The notes under the pieces: model-generated
What the model saw: the letters and a program-made list of their open reading frames with translations, nothing else
What the model was told of the DNA's origin: nothing
Databases searched by the model: none
Made by a program: the position numbers and the translations under genes
NCBI GenBank assembly: GCA_037140475.1
Contig: JBAXEJ010000003.1
Coordinates: forward strand, 1-64,000
Direction: 5' to 3'
DNA: 64,000 bases
Source: PALSA-1006 sp037140475
Lineage (GTDB): Bacteria; Pseudomonadota; Gammaproteobacteria; Burkholderiales; Gallionellaceae
Shown here: in pieces, positions 16,255 through 25,381 of the stretch
How positions within the stretch are numbered: position 1 is the stretch's first letter
Layout of the letters: the number at the start of each line of letters is the position of its first letter

Positions 16255-17562
16255 TTATTTTTTAGCCTTTTCATCCAGCGCACGCAAATGCGCCAGTTTC
16301 TCTGCAATCTTTGCTTCCAGCCCACGATTCACAGGTTGATAAAAACTCACTTCTGGCATGTCATCTGGAAAGTAGTTTTCACCCGCCGCATAACCATCCT
16401 CCTCGTTATGCGCGTAGCGATAATCTTTGCCGTAATCCAACTCTTTCATCAACTTGGTCGGCGCATTACGCAAGTGCAACGGCACTTCGCGCGAACTATC
16501 TTGGCTAACGAAAGCGCGGGCGGAATTATACGCAACATATCCCGCGTTCGACTTAGCAGAAACGGCCAGATAGATCACAGCTTGCGCCAAAGCCAACTCA
16601 CCCTCGGGTGAGCCGAGCCGCTCATAAGTTGCAGCAGCATCGTTACATAGCTGCATCGCGCGTGGATCAGCCAACCCAATATCTTCCCAAGCCATGCGCA
16701 CGATACGGCGTGATAAATATTTTGGGTCAGCTCCACCATCCAACATGCGCACCAACCAATACAAGGCCGCATCAGGATTTGAACCTCGTACCGATTTATG
16801 CAGCGCTGAAATTTGATCGTAAAATGCTTCGCCACCTTTATCGAAACGACGCAAACTTTGTGCAAGCGTCGCATCAAGGAAGGCAACATCAACACTATCT
16901 TTGCCCGCCGCCTGTGCCGCTGTTTCTATCTGCTCTAATACATTCAGCAATCTTCGCGCATCTCCATCGGCATAACCAACCACACGCCACTTGGCCGCTT
17001 CAATAAATTGCAGCCCATGCAGTGCAACTTGCTCAGCGCGTTCAAATAGTGCACCCAGCTCCGCTTCGCTCAACGATTTCAGCACATACACCTGCGCTCG
17101 AGACAGCAACGCGCTGTTCATTTCGAAAGAGGGATTTTCGGTGGTCGCACCAATGAAGGTTACCAACCCCTGTTCAACGTAAGGCAGAAAAGCATCTTGC
17201 TGAGATTTGTTAAAGCGATGCACCTCGTCTACAAACAAAATAGTATGACGGCCACTTTGTTGTAGTGTGTGTTCAGCGTGCGCAATTGCCTCACGAATAT
17301 CTTTCACACCGGAAAGCACCGCAGACAACGGTACAAATTCCGCATCAAAGGCCGAGGCCATCAAACGCGCCAAGGTCGTTTTACCAACTCCCGGTGGCCC
17401 CCACAAAATCATCGAATGCAATTTCCCTGACTGAAAAGCGAGACGCAGCGGCTTGCCATCGCCAAGCAAATGCGATTGCCCGATCACCTCGTCAATATGC
17501 TTGGGGCGTAAGCGTTCAGCGAGCGGAGCGGCAGGTTGCTTAGGAGCGAAGAGATCAGGCAT
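16255..17562 (-). CDS. rarA: Replication-associated recombination ATPase RarA (MgsA)
   Basis: AAA+ clamp-loader-like ATPase acting at stalled replication forks. Of 435 residues, Walker A is GPPGVGKTT, Walker B FVDEVHRF, and sensor 1 GATTENPSFEMNSALLSRA. The C-terminal tetramerisation part includes HKSVRGSNPDAALYWL and a FPDDMP segment near the end. Its start overlaps the end of the KilA-N gene by 8 bases, an unusual coupling given that rarA normally follows lolA directly. Confidence 0.96.
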   Translation of the reverse strand: MPDLFAPKQPAAPLAERLRPKHIDEVIGQSHLLGDGKPLRLAFQSGKLHSMILWGPPGVGKTTLARLMASAFDAEFVPLSAVLSGVKDIREAIAHAEHTLQQSGRHTILFVDEVHRFNKSQQDAFLPYVEQGLVTFIGATTENPSFEMNSALLSRAQVYVLKSLSEAELGALFERAEQVALHGLQFIEAAKWRVVGYADGDARRLLNVLEQIETAAQAAGKDSVDVAFLDATLAQSLRRFDKGGEAFYDQISALHKSVRGSNPDAALYWLVRMLDGGADPKYLSRRIVRMAWEDIGLADPRAMQLCNDAAATYERLGSPEGELALAQAVIYLAVSAKSNAGYVAYNSARAFVSQDSSREVPLHLRNAPTKLMKELDYGKDYRYAHNEEDGYAAGENYFPDDMPEVSFYQPVNRGLEAKIAEKLAHLRALDEKAKK

Positions 17563-18415
17563 TTTTTAGTGCTTTTCCGGGTTTTTCAGCCACCCCAGCC
17601 AACCGCTTAACCGCTCTATTACTCAGCAAGGACTGCATTTGACTGATTGCGATAGCATTCAATTGCATCAAACGTACGGCCTGCTCTAAACCTTGATGTA
17701 TCAGCACCGCATTGATGCTTTCCAAATTCGACAACACCACTAGCTGCTCCAGTGTGGCGAAGTCGCGCATATTGCCTTCCGTTTTCGGATTGGATAATCG
17801 CCACTCTGCGGCAGTAAGGCCAAACAAAGCAACATTGAGCAAATCCGCCTCACTGGCGTAAATGATGCCCGTCTGTGCTTTGGTCAAACGTGGCGGAATC
17901 AAGCGCTCCTTAATGGCATCGGTGTGAATCTTGTAATTGACCTTGGCAAGAGTGCGTTGAAAGCTCCACTCCAGCGACTTTGCGCTGGCCTCTTCATCCT
18001 TGAGGCGCTGGAATTCCTTGATGAGGTAGAGTTTAAATTCTGGGCTCAACCACGAACCAAATTCGAAGGCAATGTCGCGGTGAGCGTAGGTACCTCCGTA
18101 GCGCCCCGCCTTGGCATACAGCCCGATTGCCCCTGTAGCATCTATCCACTTCTTGGCAGACAGGAAAAAACTGTTGCGCCCCGCTTCAATTCTAATTCCC
18201 TCGAATTCGGGGGAATTAGAATTGAATTCAGGATTGTTGAGTTGCTCCCACACTCCTAAAAAAAGCACGGTATCTTTGTTCTTGAGCCATTGCTCAATCA
18301 GGGCACTGCCCCCATCAAAATTTTTGACCATATCGGTGAGCGAGATGTAATCCTGCTCATGCCGAATTGCAATGGACACAACGCTACCTTGCACAGTAAT
18401 GATGCGGCTTGTCAT
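17555..18415 (-). CDS. KilA-N domain protein
   Basis: Putative DNA-binding protein of 286 residues. The start at 18415 is favoured by SD GAGGGAA; an ATG ten codons upstream is also in frame. The KilA-N fold (about 5-130) shows YISLTDMVK, IEQWLKNKDTVLFLGVWEQLNN, SAKKWIDATGAIGLYAKAGR (split here as separate motifs) and IAFEFGSWLSPEFKLYLIKEF. The C-terminal half is helical (LEWSFQRTLAKVNYKIHT, then LLNVALFGLTAAEW). KilA-N proteins are common in phages and also occur as single chromosomal genes; the function of the latter is unclear. It interrupts the conserved lolA-rarA order, a sign of acquisition. Confidence 0.85.
   Translation of the reverse strand: MTSRIITVQGSVVSIAIRHEQDYISLTDMVKNFDGGSALIEQWLKNKDTVLFLGVWEQLNNPEFNSNSPEFEGIRIEAGRNSFFLSAKKWIDATGAIGLYAKAGRYGGTYAHRDIAFEFGSWLSPEFKLYLIKEFQRLKDEEASAKSLEWSFQRTLAKVNYKIHTDAIKERLIPPRLTKAQTGIIYASEADLLNVALFGLTAAEWRLSNPKTEGNMRDFATLEQLVVLSNLESINAVLIHQGLEQAVRLMQLNAIAISQMQSLLSNRAVKRLAGVAEKPGKALKNA
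18187..18224. repeat. 38-bp GAATTC-centred palindrome inside the KilA-N gene
   Basis: CAATTCTAATTCCC (18187-18200) and GGGAATTAGAATTG (18211-18224) are perfect inverted arms around TCGAATTCGG; only one base pair of the 38 bp is mismatched. It lies within the coding frame and encodes the NPEFNSNSPEFEGIRIE stretch. It may be a binding site or a small inserted repeat. Confidence 0.85.
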
Positions 18416-18453
18416 ACGAACGTTCCCTCTTTCCCAGAAAACCATGAACTGGT

Positions 18454-18518
18454 TTTAATTATGGCGAATTCGCCGTAATTAAACCGCGCCTCTAAACTCA
18501 TCGAATTCGAGAGGTTTA
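18454..18518. promoter_or_regulatory. Two GAATTC-centred palindromes upstream of the KilA-N gene
   Basis: The first (18454-18483) is a 30-bp near-perfect palindrome, TTTAATTA.GGCGAATTCGCC.TAATTAAA, with one mismatched pair. The second (18493-18518) has core TCGAATTCGA flanked by TAAAC and GTTTA. Both lie between lolA and the KilA-N start and share their centre with the palindrome inside the gene, as expected of operators for a dimeric regulator. Confidence 0.6.
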
Positions 18519-18566
18519 AAAGTCACTGGCCTTGAAATTATTGATGATGCGATCTTTCATTGCAGA

Positions 18567-19181
18567 TCATTCGCCCAGCACATCTGCACCTTTGGGCGGC
18601 ACGAAGTTAAACAGCTGCGGTGAAAGCGATGGATTTTTTTTCAACCCTGAAAAACGCAATTCGGTGCGATGGCCAAAACTATCAAACAGCTCCATCACCA
18701 CCAATTCAGCACCACTATTAAATGCCATGAGCACTTTTGCAAAGTTAGATTCGGCAGATTTTGGCTTAGCTTCAAGCCAATCCAGACCATCTTTTTCACC
18801 TTTATCTTTCATCGAAAAATCGCGCTCGATTTCATTATTACCCGAAAGCAATGCGGCGGGACTGCCCCCCAAGGCAGCATCTAATTTTTTTACCGTGACT
18901 TGATTCAAATCGACGTCGTACATCCAAAACTTTTTACCATCCCCCACGATGATTTGCTCATACGGCTTCTGGTAAACCCAACGAAACTTTCCGGGGCGCA
19001 TGAACTGCATCGTGCCGGATGCACTTTGAATTCGCTTACCGTTTTTATCGACAACTTCTTGTGTGAAATTTGCCTGCGCAGAATGCGTGGCCGTGATAAA
19101 CGCTTTTAATTTTTCAGTCGCAGCTGAGTGAGCCGTTTGATTAAAAAAAACCAGGGTTAAAAACAGAAATACTCTCAGCAT
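18567..19181 (-). CDS. lolA: Outer-membrane lipoprotein carrier LolA
   Basis: Periplasmic chaperone that carries lipoproteins from LolCDE to LolB. Of 204 residues, 1-19 are a signal peptide (ending AHSA). The conserved run ANFTQEVVDKNGKRIQSASG, then GKFRWVYQKPYEQIIVGDG and YDVDLNQVT is typical, and ELRFSGLKKNPSL lies near the end. It is 15 bases from ftsK, as in the conserved ftsK-lolA pair. Confidence 0.95.
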   Translation of the reverse strand: MLRVFLFLTLVFFNQTAHSAATEKLKAFITATHSAQANFTQEVVDKNGKRIQSASGTMQFMRPGKFRWVYQKPYEQIIVGDGKKFWMYDVDLNQVTVKKLDAALGGSPAALLSGNNEIERDFSMKDKGEKDGLDWLEAKPKSAESNFAKVLMAFNSGAELVVMELFDSFGHRTELRFSGLKKNPSLSPQLFNFVPPKGADVLGE

Positions 19182-19196
19182 AAAAAACCTTTTTAA

Positions 19197-21449
19197 TTAC
19201 TCAGCTCGTGCCGGCGCAATCACTTCACGATTACCGTTATGCTGCATCGGGCTGACGATGCCCGCCTTTTCCATTTGCTCAATTAAGCGAGCCGCACGGT
19301 TGTAACCAATCCGCAGATCTCGCTGCACATAAGAAATTGAAGCGCGACGTGATTTGAGCACCAGAGCAACGGCTTGATCATAGAGCGGATCGGCTTCTGC
19401 ATCCGCACCGCCATCTAGCTCTCCACCATCGCCCTGCTCATCCATCGAAGTTAAGACCCCCTCAATGTAGTTCGCTTCACCTTGCGACTTGAGATATTCA
19501 ATCACACGGTGCACTTCTTGATCGGAAACAAACGCGCCGTGCACGCGCTGCGGATAACCGGTGCCAGGCGGCAGATAGAGCATATCGCCTTGCCCCAACA
19601 AAGCCTCGGCGCCCATCTGATCCAAGATCGTGCGCGAATCTATTTTGCTGGAAACTTGAAATGCCACGCGCGTCGGCACGTTGGCTTTAATCAAACCGGT
19701 AATCACATCTACTGAGGGGCGCTGCGTTGCCAGCACTAAGTGAATGCCAGAAGCTCGCGCTTTCTGCGCCAAGCGCGCAATCAGCTCTTCGACTTTTTTA
19801 CCCACCACCATCATCAAGTCTGCCAACTCGTCGATGAACACCACGATGAAGGGCAGCTCTTCTAGGGCCTCTGGGTTATCCGGGGTCAGCGTAAAGGGAT
19901 TAGTGAGTGGTGCGCCTGCCTTAACTGCATCGCGCACTTTTTGGTTATAGCCCGCCATATTGCGCACACCCAATGCCGACATCAGCTTGTAGCGTTTATC
20001 CATTTCTTGCACGCACCAATTCAACCCTGACGCGGCTTGGCGCATGTCGGTCACCACGGGCGATAACAAATGCGGAATACCTTCATACACCGAGAGTTCC
20101 AGCATCTTGGGGTCAATCAGCAACATGCGCACTTGTTGCGGCGTGGCTTTATAAAGAATACTGAGAATCATCGCGTTGATCCCCACCGATTTACCTGAAC
20201 CGGTGGTGCCCGCCACTAGCACGTGTGGCATTTTGGCGAGATCAGCGACGACGGGTTTGCCAGAAATATCTTTACCCATCGCCATCGTGAGCATTGATCC
20301 CATGTCGGCATACACTTGCGAACCCAGTATTTCAGAGAGATGCACCATCTGCCGCTTAGGGTTAGGCAACTCCAACGCCATGTAGGCTTTGCCGGGAATG
20401 GTTTCTACTAAACGAATACTCACCACCGACAGTGCACGCGCCAAATCTTTAACCAGATTCGTGATCTGACTACCTTTTACACCTACAGCGGGCTCAATCT
20501 CATAACGAGTAATTACCGGGCCGGGATAAGCGGCAACCACTTTAACTTCCACACCAAAATCGTTGAGCTTGCGCTCGATCAAACGCGAGGTGAATTCAAG
20601 TGTATCTGCCGAGAGCATCTCAACAGTTTGTGTCGCGGGATCTAATAAATGCAGCGGAGGAAGCGGTGAGTCTGGTAATTCTGCAAACAACGACACTTGT
20701 TTTTCTTGCTCGATACGAGTGGACTTTGGCACTTCAACGACCGGCAATTCAATACGAATAGGTTCGTGTTCTTCAACACGCTTTTTTTCGACCTCAACTA
20801 CCGCGCTACGCTCGCTAATAGCCTGCTCGCCGATACGCTTATCTTGCCGCGTTTGCCAAGCATTTCGCGTCCACAAATAAGTATCTTCGATGCCGCCGCC
20901 CAATAGATCAATGAAGCGCAACCAAGACATGCCCGTAAACAAACTAAAGCTGAGCATCATCAACGTCAGCAACAACAAAGTTGCACCGGTGTAGCCCATC
21001 AAGTGAGCTAACTGCCCACCCAATATCGCCCCTGCCATGCCTCCCGGTGCAAGCGGTAGCGCCACTTGCCAAGTATATAAACGCAACGCTTCGAGTGCGC
21101 TACTGGAAAACAACAGCACAGCAAAACCCACAATGGCGAGCCATCCCGAGCGTTCACGAAATAAACTGTCTGCGCGAATATTGCGGTAAGAAGACAATAC
21201 GCGATGCAGCAAATAGACCACCCACCACCATGCGGAAAAGCCGAAAATATAAAGAACAAGATCAGATATCCAAGCGCCCGCGACACCGCCGGGGTTGTGC
21301 GCAATGACGGTGTCCGCACTGTGCGACCAGGCAGAGTCAGTGAGGTCATAGCCATATAACACCAGAACAAAATACACGGCCAGCGCCATCAGCGCGAGCC
21401 AGCGCGATTCGCGCAACAGAGAAAGTATTTTTTCGGTCAAAGGCTGCAC
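19197..21449 (-). CDS. ftsK: DNA translocase FtsK
   Basis: Septal DNA pump that clears chromosome ends and activates XerCD. Of 750 residues, about 15-185 hold four to five membrane helices; a short linker (200-260) follows; the motor domain has Walker A AGTTGSGKS (413-421) and FIDELADLMM. A winged-helix gamma domain at the C-terminus (YVQRDLRIGYNRAARLIEQM) would read KOPS sites. The linker is short compared with enteric FtsK, which is usual in betaproteobacteria. It starts 7 bases after the response regulator. Confidence 0.96.
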   Translation of the reverse strand: MQPLTEKILSLLRESRWLALMALAVYFVLVLYGYDLTDSAWSHSADTVIAHNPGGVAGAWISDLVLYIFGFSAWWWVVYLLHRVLSSYRNIRADSLFRERSGWLAIVGFAVLLFSSSALEALRLYTWQVALPLAPGGMAGAILGGQLAHLMGYTGATLLLLTLMMLSFSLFTGMSWLRFIDLLGGGIEDTYLWTRNAWQTRQDKRIGEQAISERSAVVEVEKKRVEEHEPIRIELPVVEVPKSTRIEQEKQVSLFAELPDSPLPPLHLLDPATQTVEMLSADTLEFTSRLIERKLNDFGVEVKVVAAYPGPVITRYEIEPAVGVKGSQITNLVKDLARALSVVSIRLVETIPGKAYMALELPNPKRQMVHLSEILGSQVYADMGSMLTMAMGKDISGKPVVADLAKMPHVLVAGTTGSGKSVGINAMILSILYKATPQQVRMLLIDPKMLELSVYEGIPHLLSPVVTDMRQAASGLNWCVQEMDKRYKLMSALGVRNMAGYNQKVRDAVKAGAPLTNPFTLTPDNPEALEELPFIVVFIDELADLMMVVGKKVEELIARLAQKARASGIHLVLATQRPSVDVITGLIKANVPTRVAFQVSSKIDSRTILDQMGAEALLGQGDMLYLPPGTGYPQRVHGAFVSDQEVHRVIEYLKSQGEANYIEGVLTSMDEQGDGGELDGGADAEADPLYDQAVALVLKSRRASISYVQRDLRIGYNRAARLIEQMEKAGIVSPMQHNGNREVIAPARAE

Positions 21450-21456
21450 TCAGCGA

Positions 21457-22140
21457 TCAGACGGAGGAACCGTCGAAATCCGAATCGGTCGGTGGCAAAT
21501 AGCCTAAGCGTCGTGCCGCGCTAACAGCCTCTAAGCGAGAGTTGACGCGTAACGCTTGATAAACCGCAGCCGTATGAATTTTCACCGTTCCTTCGGCCAA
21601 GCCCATGCGCTCAGAAACCTCTTTATTAGATAAGCCTTCAGCAAGGAGTTGCAAAGTTTGCATTTGACGAGCAGTCAAACCACTCTTGTTGATACGATCG
21701 GTGCGCTTATCACTGCCCTGATCCATTCCCATCATCGCTTGTTGCAATAGCTGTGGCGGCAAGTAAACCCCACCATCCAAGACCATACGCAAGGCAGAAA
21801 GCATCATTTTGCTGGAGGACATTTTAGAGATAAACCCCATCGCCCCGCATTCCATCACTTTTTCGATGTCCTCACGTTGATCTGAGCCCGACACCACCAC
21901 GATGGGAATCCCAGGGTGCGCTTTACTAAAGGTATTAATTGAATCGACACCATCGCTACCCGGCATGTGTAAATCTAACAGCGCCAGATCAAGATCAGGA
22001 TGATCGGCCGCCTGCTTCATCCCATCGATAAAATTCCCGGAATCGATCACTTCAACCTCATCGGCGAGTTGCTGAAGTACGTAGTGCATACCATCACGAA
22101 ACAGTGCGTGATCGTCAACCATCAAAACTCTAATTTTCAT
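21457..22140 (-). CDS. LuxR/NarL-family response regulator
   Basis: Protein of 227 residues. The receiver (1-125) has the acidic pocket VDDH, phospho-acceptor Asp in LALLDLHMPGSDG, and a Lys in FISKMSS. The output is a LuxR helix-turn-helix (about 150-210: LTARQMQTLQLLAEGLSNKEVSERM, followed by GTVKIH). It lies downstream of a hybrid kinase on the same strand (174-base gap) and upstream of ftsK, so the pair is the likely partner set. Target genes unknown. Confidence 0.92.
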   Translation of the reverse strand: MKIRVLMVDDHALFRDGMHYVLQQLADEVEVIDSGNFIDGMKQAADHPDLDLALLDLHMPGSDGVDSINTFSKAHPGIPIVVVSGSDQREDIEKVMECGAMGFISKMSSSKMMLSALRMVLDGGVYLPPQLLQQAMMGMDQGSDKRTDRINKSGLTARQMQTLQLLAEGLSNKEVSERMGLAEGTVKIHTAAVYQALRVNSRLEAVSAARRLGYLPPTDSDFDGSSV

Positions 22141-22314
22141 ACAGCACTAGCCCCCTTTTCAAACTCTCGAACGAAGCCGCTCTTTCCAACTAGCCAGTCG
22201 ACTAAGCACGATAAAGTCGTACAAGTCACCAGTTATCCCGCAAACTGTAGCAAGGCAGAACTTGCAAACAACTCTAAAACCTTGCTCGCCATCATACCAT
22301 CACCCACTGTAGGC

Positions 22315-24087
22315 TCAACTTTCACCATGCAAGGAAAAATACATCATGGTACGTAAACGCGAAGGTGCAATGGGCTTGTGTAGCAACATCGCCCCAGTAG
22401 CATTAATGTGCCTTAATGCCTCCGGTGCGGTATCACCGGTTAGAATAAGCGCAGGCACACCACCGCCCCACGATTCCCGCAAGCGTTTGATGACATGCAC
22501 TGCGGTCTCGCCATTTGGCAAACGATAGTCGCACACCAACAAATCCGGACTCATCTCCGCTATGTCTAGCATGCGCATCACCTCACTGGACTGCTCAGCT
22601 GCGAACACGCGACATCCCCACTCTTCCATTGACTCCACTAGCATCTGCCGAATATCGAGATCGTCTTCTACCAATGCCACGACCACACCGCGTAAATCAT
22701 GCCGCGAATGTGTCATCACAAAGGGTTGCGCCAGCTTTTCGGCATCACCACTCTGAATCTCAAAAGAAAACATTGAACCCTTACCCAGTTGCGACGCCAC
22801 TTCGATCTTGCACCCCAGAAGCCCTTCTACACGTCGCACAATTGACAATCCCAAGCCCAGACCTTTGCGTCGATCACGATGTTGATTATCAATCTGAAAA
22901 TACTCTTCAAAAATATGCGGTAACGCCTCAGGACTAATGCCTACGCCCGTATCCATCACTGAAAACCGAAATTTATTTTCATGTGCACTAATTTGCACGG
23001 CAACCGTGCCAAGATCAGTGTAGCGAATCGCATTAGAAATTAAATTACGCAGAATTCGATCGAGCAGAAAAGAGTCGCTATAAACAATATCGTCACAACT
23101 CGGCATCTCGAAATTAAGTGCTTTAGCTTGCGCCAAAGGAGCCAAATCCACATAGAGACGATCAAGCAAAGGCTGCAATGCAAAATTTTGCCAACGCACC
23201 TCAACGATCCCTGCTTCTAATTTAGAAACGTCGAGCAACTCATCAAACATTTCCACCAACGCGTTGACTGATTTACCAATCTGACCAGCCAAATGCTTCA
23301 CTTCTTTTTCTTGCGCCTTGTCCTGCAAAGCGTCGCTAAATAACATCAACGCTTGCAAGGGTTGGCGCAAGTCATGGCTGGCCGAAGCCAAGAAACGCGA
23401 CTTATCACTATTGGCTGTTTCTGCACGCAACTTTTCCTGAGTTAGCTGTTGAACCAAGGAAAGGTTTTCGTAGCGATGTACCAAAGAGAGATAAAAAGTT
23501 CGGCTCAATTCACGGCCAGAATTAATGATCACCAACGAAAACAATACGAGCATCCCACTCAAAATCCAATGCAGGGAATCGCCTTCATAGGTAACTCGCA
23601 AAATGGTCGGGATCAAAATACTGGAGAGAAAAATATAGAGTGCAGGTGGATAAACCGGATTCATCGTTACCGCACCCGCCGACAAACCCAAAATAACGCA
23701 GAGTATGAGCGCTTGATAAGCCAAGTCTGTGGGGAAAAAATAAACCGCCGCCAGACCCCACATCATTCCCACCGCAGCGGCAAATATCTTAAAGCGCAAA
23801 CTCCATTGCCGACACTGCGCTACCGTATCCACCGCAGTCCGATGTTTCCACCACGACCACATCTCGATGCAATGCAATGCGACCAACACGATTAGCCAGG
23901 CCAATAAACCCTGATTAGAGGTTTTATTCCATAACAGTCCTACAAGCAAAGGTTCAAGTAAAAACTGACTTCCCACCATAATCGGGAAAAGCTGCAAACG
24001 CGATTTAATTTGATCCGCGCGAATGCGTAAATTCCCTTCGTTGATGTGGAAGTGAATTTCGCCCCAAATCGTTGATGAATTTGTCAT
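22315..24087 (-). CDS. Hybrid sensor histidine kinase with C-terminal receiver
   Basis: Protein of 590 residues. About six membrane helices (34-190) with no large periplasmic loop suggest a membrane-embedded sensor. HisKA carries His238 in SASHDLRQP. The HATPase has NLISNAIRYTDLG, DTGVGI and GLGLGLSIV. The C-terminal receiver (about 470-585) has EDD and Asp in VCDYRLPNGE. The phosphate would pass to its own receiver and then to the LuxR regulator, or both directly. The signal is unknown. It is followed by the regulator gene after 174 bases in which I see no gene. Confidence 0.92.
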   Translation of the reverse strand: MTNSSTIWGEIHFHINEGNLRIRADQIKSRLQLFPIMVGSQFLLEPLLVGLLWNKTSNQGLLAWLIVLVALHCIEMWSWWKHRTAVDTVAQCRQWSLRFKIFAAAVGMMWGLAAVYFFPTDLAYQALILCVILGLSAGAVTMNPVYPPALYIFLSSILIPTILRVTYEGDSLHWILSGMLVLFSLVIINSGRELSRTFYLSLVHRYENLSLVQQLTQEKLRAETANSDKSRFLASASHDLRQPLQALMLFSDALQDKAQEKEVKHLAGQIGKSVNALVEMFDELLDVSKLEAGIVEVRWQNFALQPLLDRLYVDLAPLAQAKALNFEMPSCDDIVYSDSFLLDRILRNLISNAIRYTDLGTVAVQISAHENKFRFSVMDTGVGISPEALPHIFEEYFQIDNQHRDRRKGLGLGLSIVRRVEGLLGCKIEVASQLGKGSMFSFEIQSGDAEKLAQPFVMTHSRHDLRGVVVALVEDDLDIRQMLVESMEEWGCRVFAAEQSSEVMRMLDIAEMSPDLLVCDYRLPNGETAVHVIKRLRESWGGGVPALILTGDTAPEALRHINATGAMLLHKPIAPSRLRTMMYFSLHGES

Positions 24088-24096
24088 CGGTGTTTT

Positions 24097-24684
24097 TTAG
24101 TGACTAGTGGCTAACAGTAACTTAATGTCCTGCACGATCAACTCTGCCGGTTGCTGATAGGGCGCGAGTAATACCGTTTTACCATTCGGCGAAATTAAAT
24201 AAGTGCCGGCGGTGTGATCCATTGTGTAACTACCGCTCTTACTTTCATGTTTTTGATAAACCACACCAAAGGCTTTTGCCACCTGTTCGGTTGCGACTTT
24301 ATCTCCAACCAGTCCCATGAACGCAGGATCAAATGCGGGAACATATTGCGCCAGCATCTCGCGCGTATCGCGCGCTGGGTCAATCGTCACAAACAACACC
24401 TGCATCTTGTCCGCCTCTTTATCTAGTAGGCGTTTTACCTGCGCCATATCGGCTAACGTCGTCGGGCACACATCCGGGCAGTGCGTATAGCCAAAAAACA
24501 TCACCACCACCCTACCGCGATAATCCGCGAGGCTCACCGTCTTACCTGTTGCATCCTGCAAATGAAAATCTGCCTGAGCATACTTGGCCGAAACGTCACT
24601 CGCTTTAAAGGGCGAGGGCAGCGTCTGTTCGCACCCCGCTAAAAACAGATAGCCGAATATAATCAATATATTACGCAGTAACAT
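24097..24684 (-). CDS. SCO1/SenC-family copper chaperone
   Basis: Thioredoxin-fold lipoprotein (lipobox LAGC, Cys18) of 195 residues. It helps deliver copper to the CuA centre of cytochrome c oxidase or maintains its thiols. The Cu-binding set is present: CPDVC in FFGYTHCPDVCP and His in MDHTAGTYL. Its start overlaps the end of the membrane-protein gene upstream by 14 bases, an arrangement consistent with joint action in oxidase assembly. Confidence 0.93.
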   Translation of the reverse strand: MLLRNILIIFGYLFLAGCEQTLPSPFKASDVSAKYAQADFHLQDATGKTVSLADYRGRVVVMFFGYTHCPDVCPTTLADMAQVKRLLDKEADKMQVLFVTIDPARDTREMLAQYVPAFDPAFMGLVGDKVATEQVAKAFGVVYQKHESKSGSYTMDHTAGTYLISPNGKTVLLAPYQQPAELIVQDIKLLLATSH

Positions 24685-25381
24685 GACACGCCCCCGTCCA
24701 GCCGTTTATGTAGAAGGTATAGCCCACTTTAATCAATCCATAAATGCCAAAACTCGCCACCAGCGAACCCGCCACCAACCTCACGCGCGGCGACTGCACC
24801 CAGCCTTTTACCTTCTCCCAAAATAGACCAATTGCCAGTAGGTTGGGCAAGGTACCCAAACCAAACATCAGCATGATGAGCGCGCCCTGCATTGCACTGC
24901 CACTCGCCAAGGCGGTGAGCAACACGCTATACACCAAACCGCACGGTAGCCACCCCCACAGCGCGCCCAATCCCAGTGCGCGCGGCACCGTATTCACGGG
25001 TAGCAAACGTGTCGTGTAAGGTTGCAATTTTTTCCACAAGCCGCCGCCTAATTGTTCTAGCTTGCGCACTGCCCCCCACACTCCGGCGAGATACAACCCA
25101 AGCGCGATAAGCATCAAGCTCGACAATCCAAACAGCAGGTGCTGCAACGGCACGGCATCGCGCATCAATAATCCTGCTTGACCGATCGCACCAACGAGTG
25201 CCCCCGCTACAGCGTAGCTGGCAATGCGTCCACCGCTATACGCCAAATGAAACGGCCAGCGCGGCGAATCTTTGGGCACTTGCGCCGTGAAAATGCCAAC
25301 GATACTGCCGCACATGCCGAGGCAATGCACCCCGCCAAGAAACCCCACCAATAACACTGCAAACAAACTAAAGTCACTCAT
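24671..25381 (-). CDS. DsbD_2/TauE-SafE-like membrane protein
   Basis: Polytopic inner-membrane protein of 236 residues with about six helices. GGVHCLGMCGSIVG in the first helix and WGWLPCGLVYSVL in the fourth are the hallmark conserved Cys/Gly segments of the DsbD_2 (PF13386) family, annotated as sulfite exporter TauE/SafE-like and often found near cytochrome oxidase assembly genes. Placement beside SCO1 supports a metal or thiol role in oxidase maturation rather than sulfite export. The substrate is not shown by sequence. Confidence 0.8.
   Translation of the reverse strand: MSDFSLFAVLLVGFLGGVHCLGMCGSIVGIFTAQVPKDSPRWPFHLAYSGGRIASYAVAGALVGAIGQAGLLMRDAVPLQHLLFGLSSLMLIALGLYLAGVWGAVRKLEQLGGGLWKKLQPYTTRLLPVNTVPRALGLGALWGWLPCGLVYSVLLTALASGSAMQGALIMLMFGLGTLPNLLAIGLFWEKVKGWVQSPRVRLVAGSLVASFGIYGLIKVGYTFYINGWTGACHVTA

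Noticed and set aside
24671..25381. Sulfite exporter
   Set aside because: The DsbD_2-type Cys segments and the SCO1 neighbour fit oxidase assembly better; no sulfonate or sulfur oxidation genes are near.
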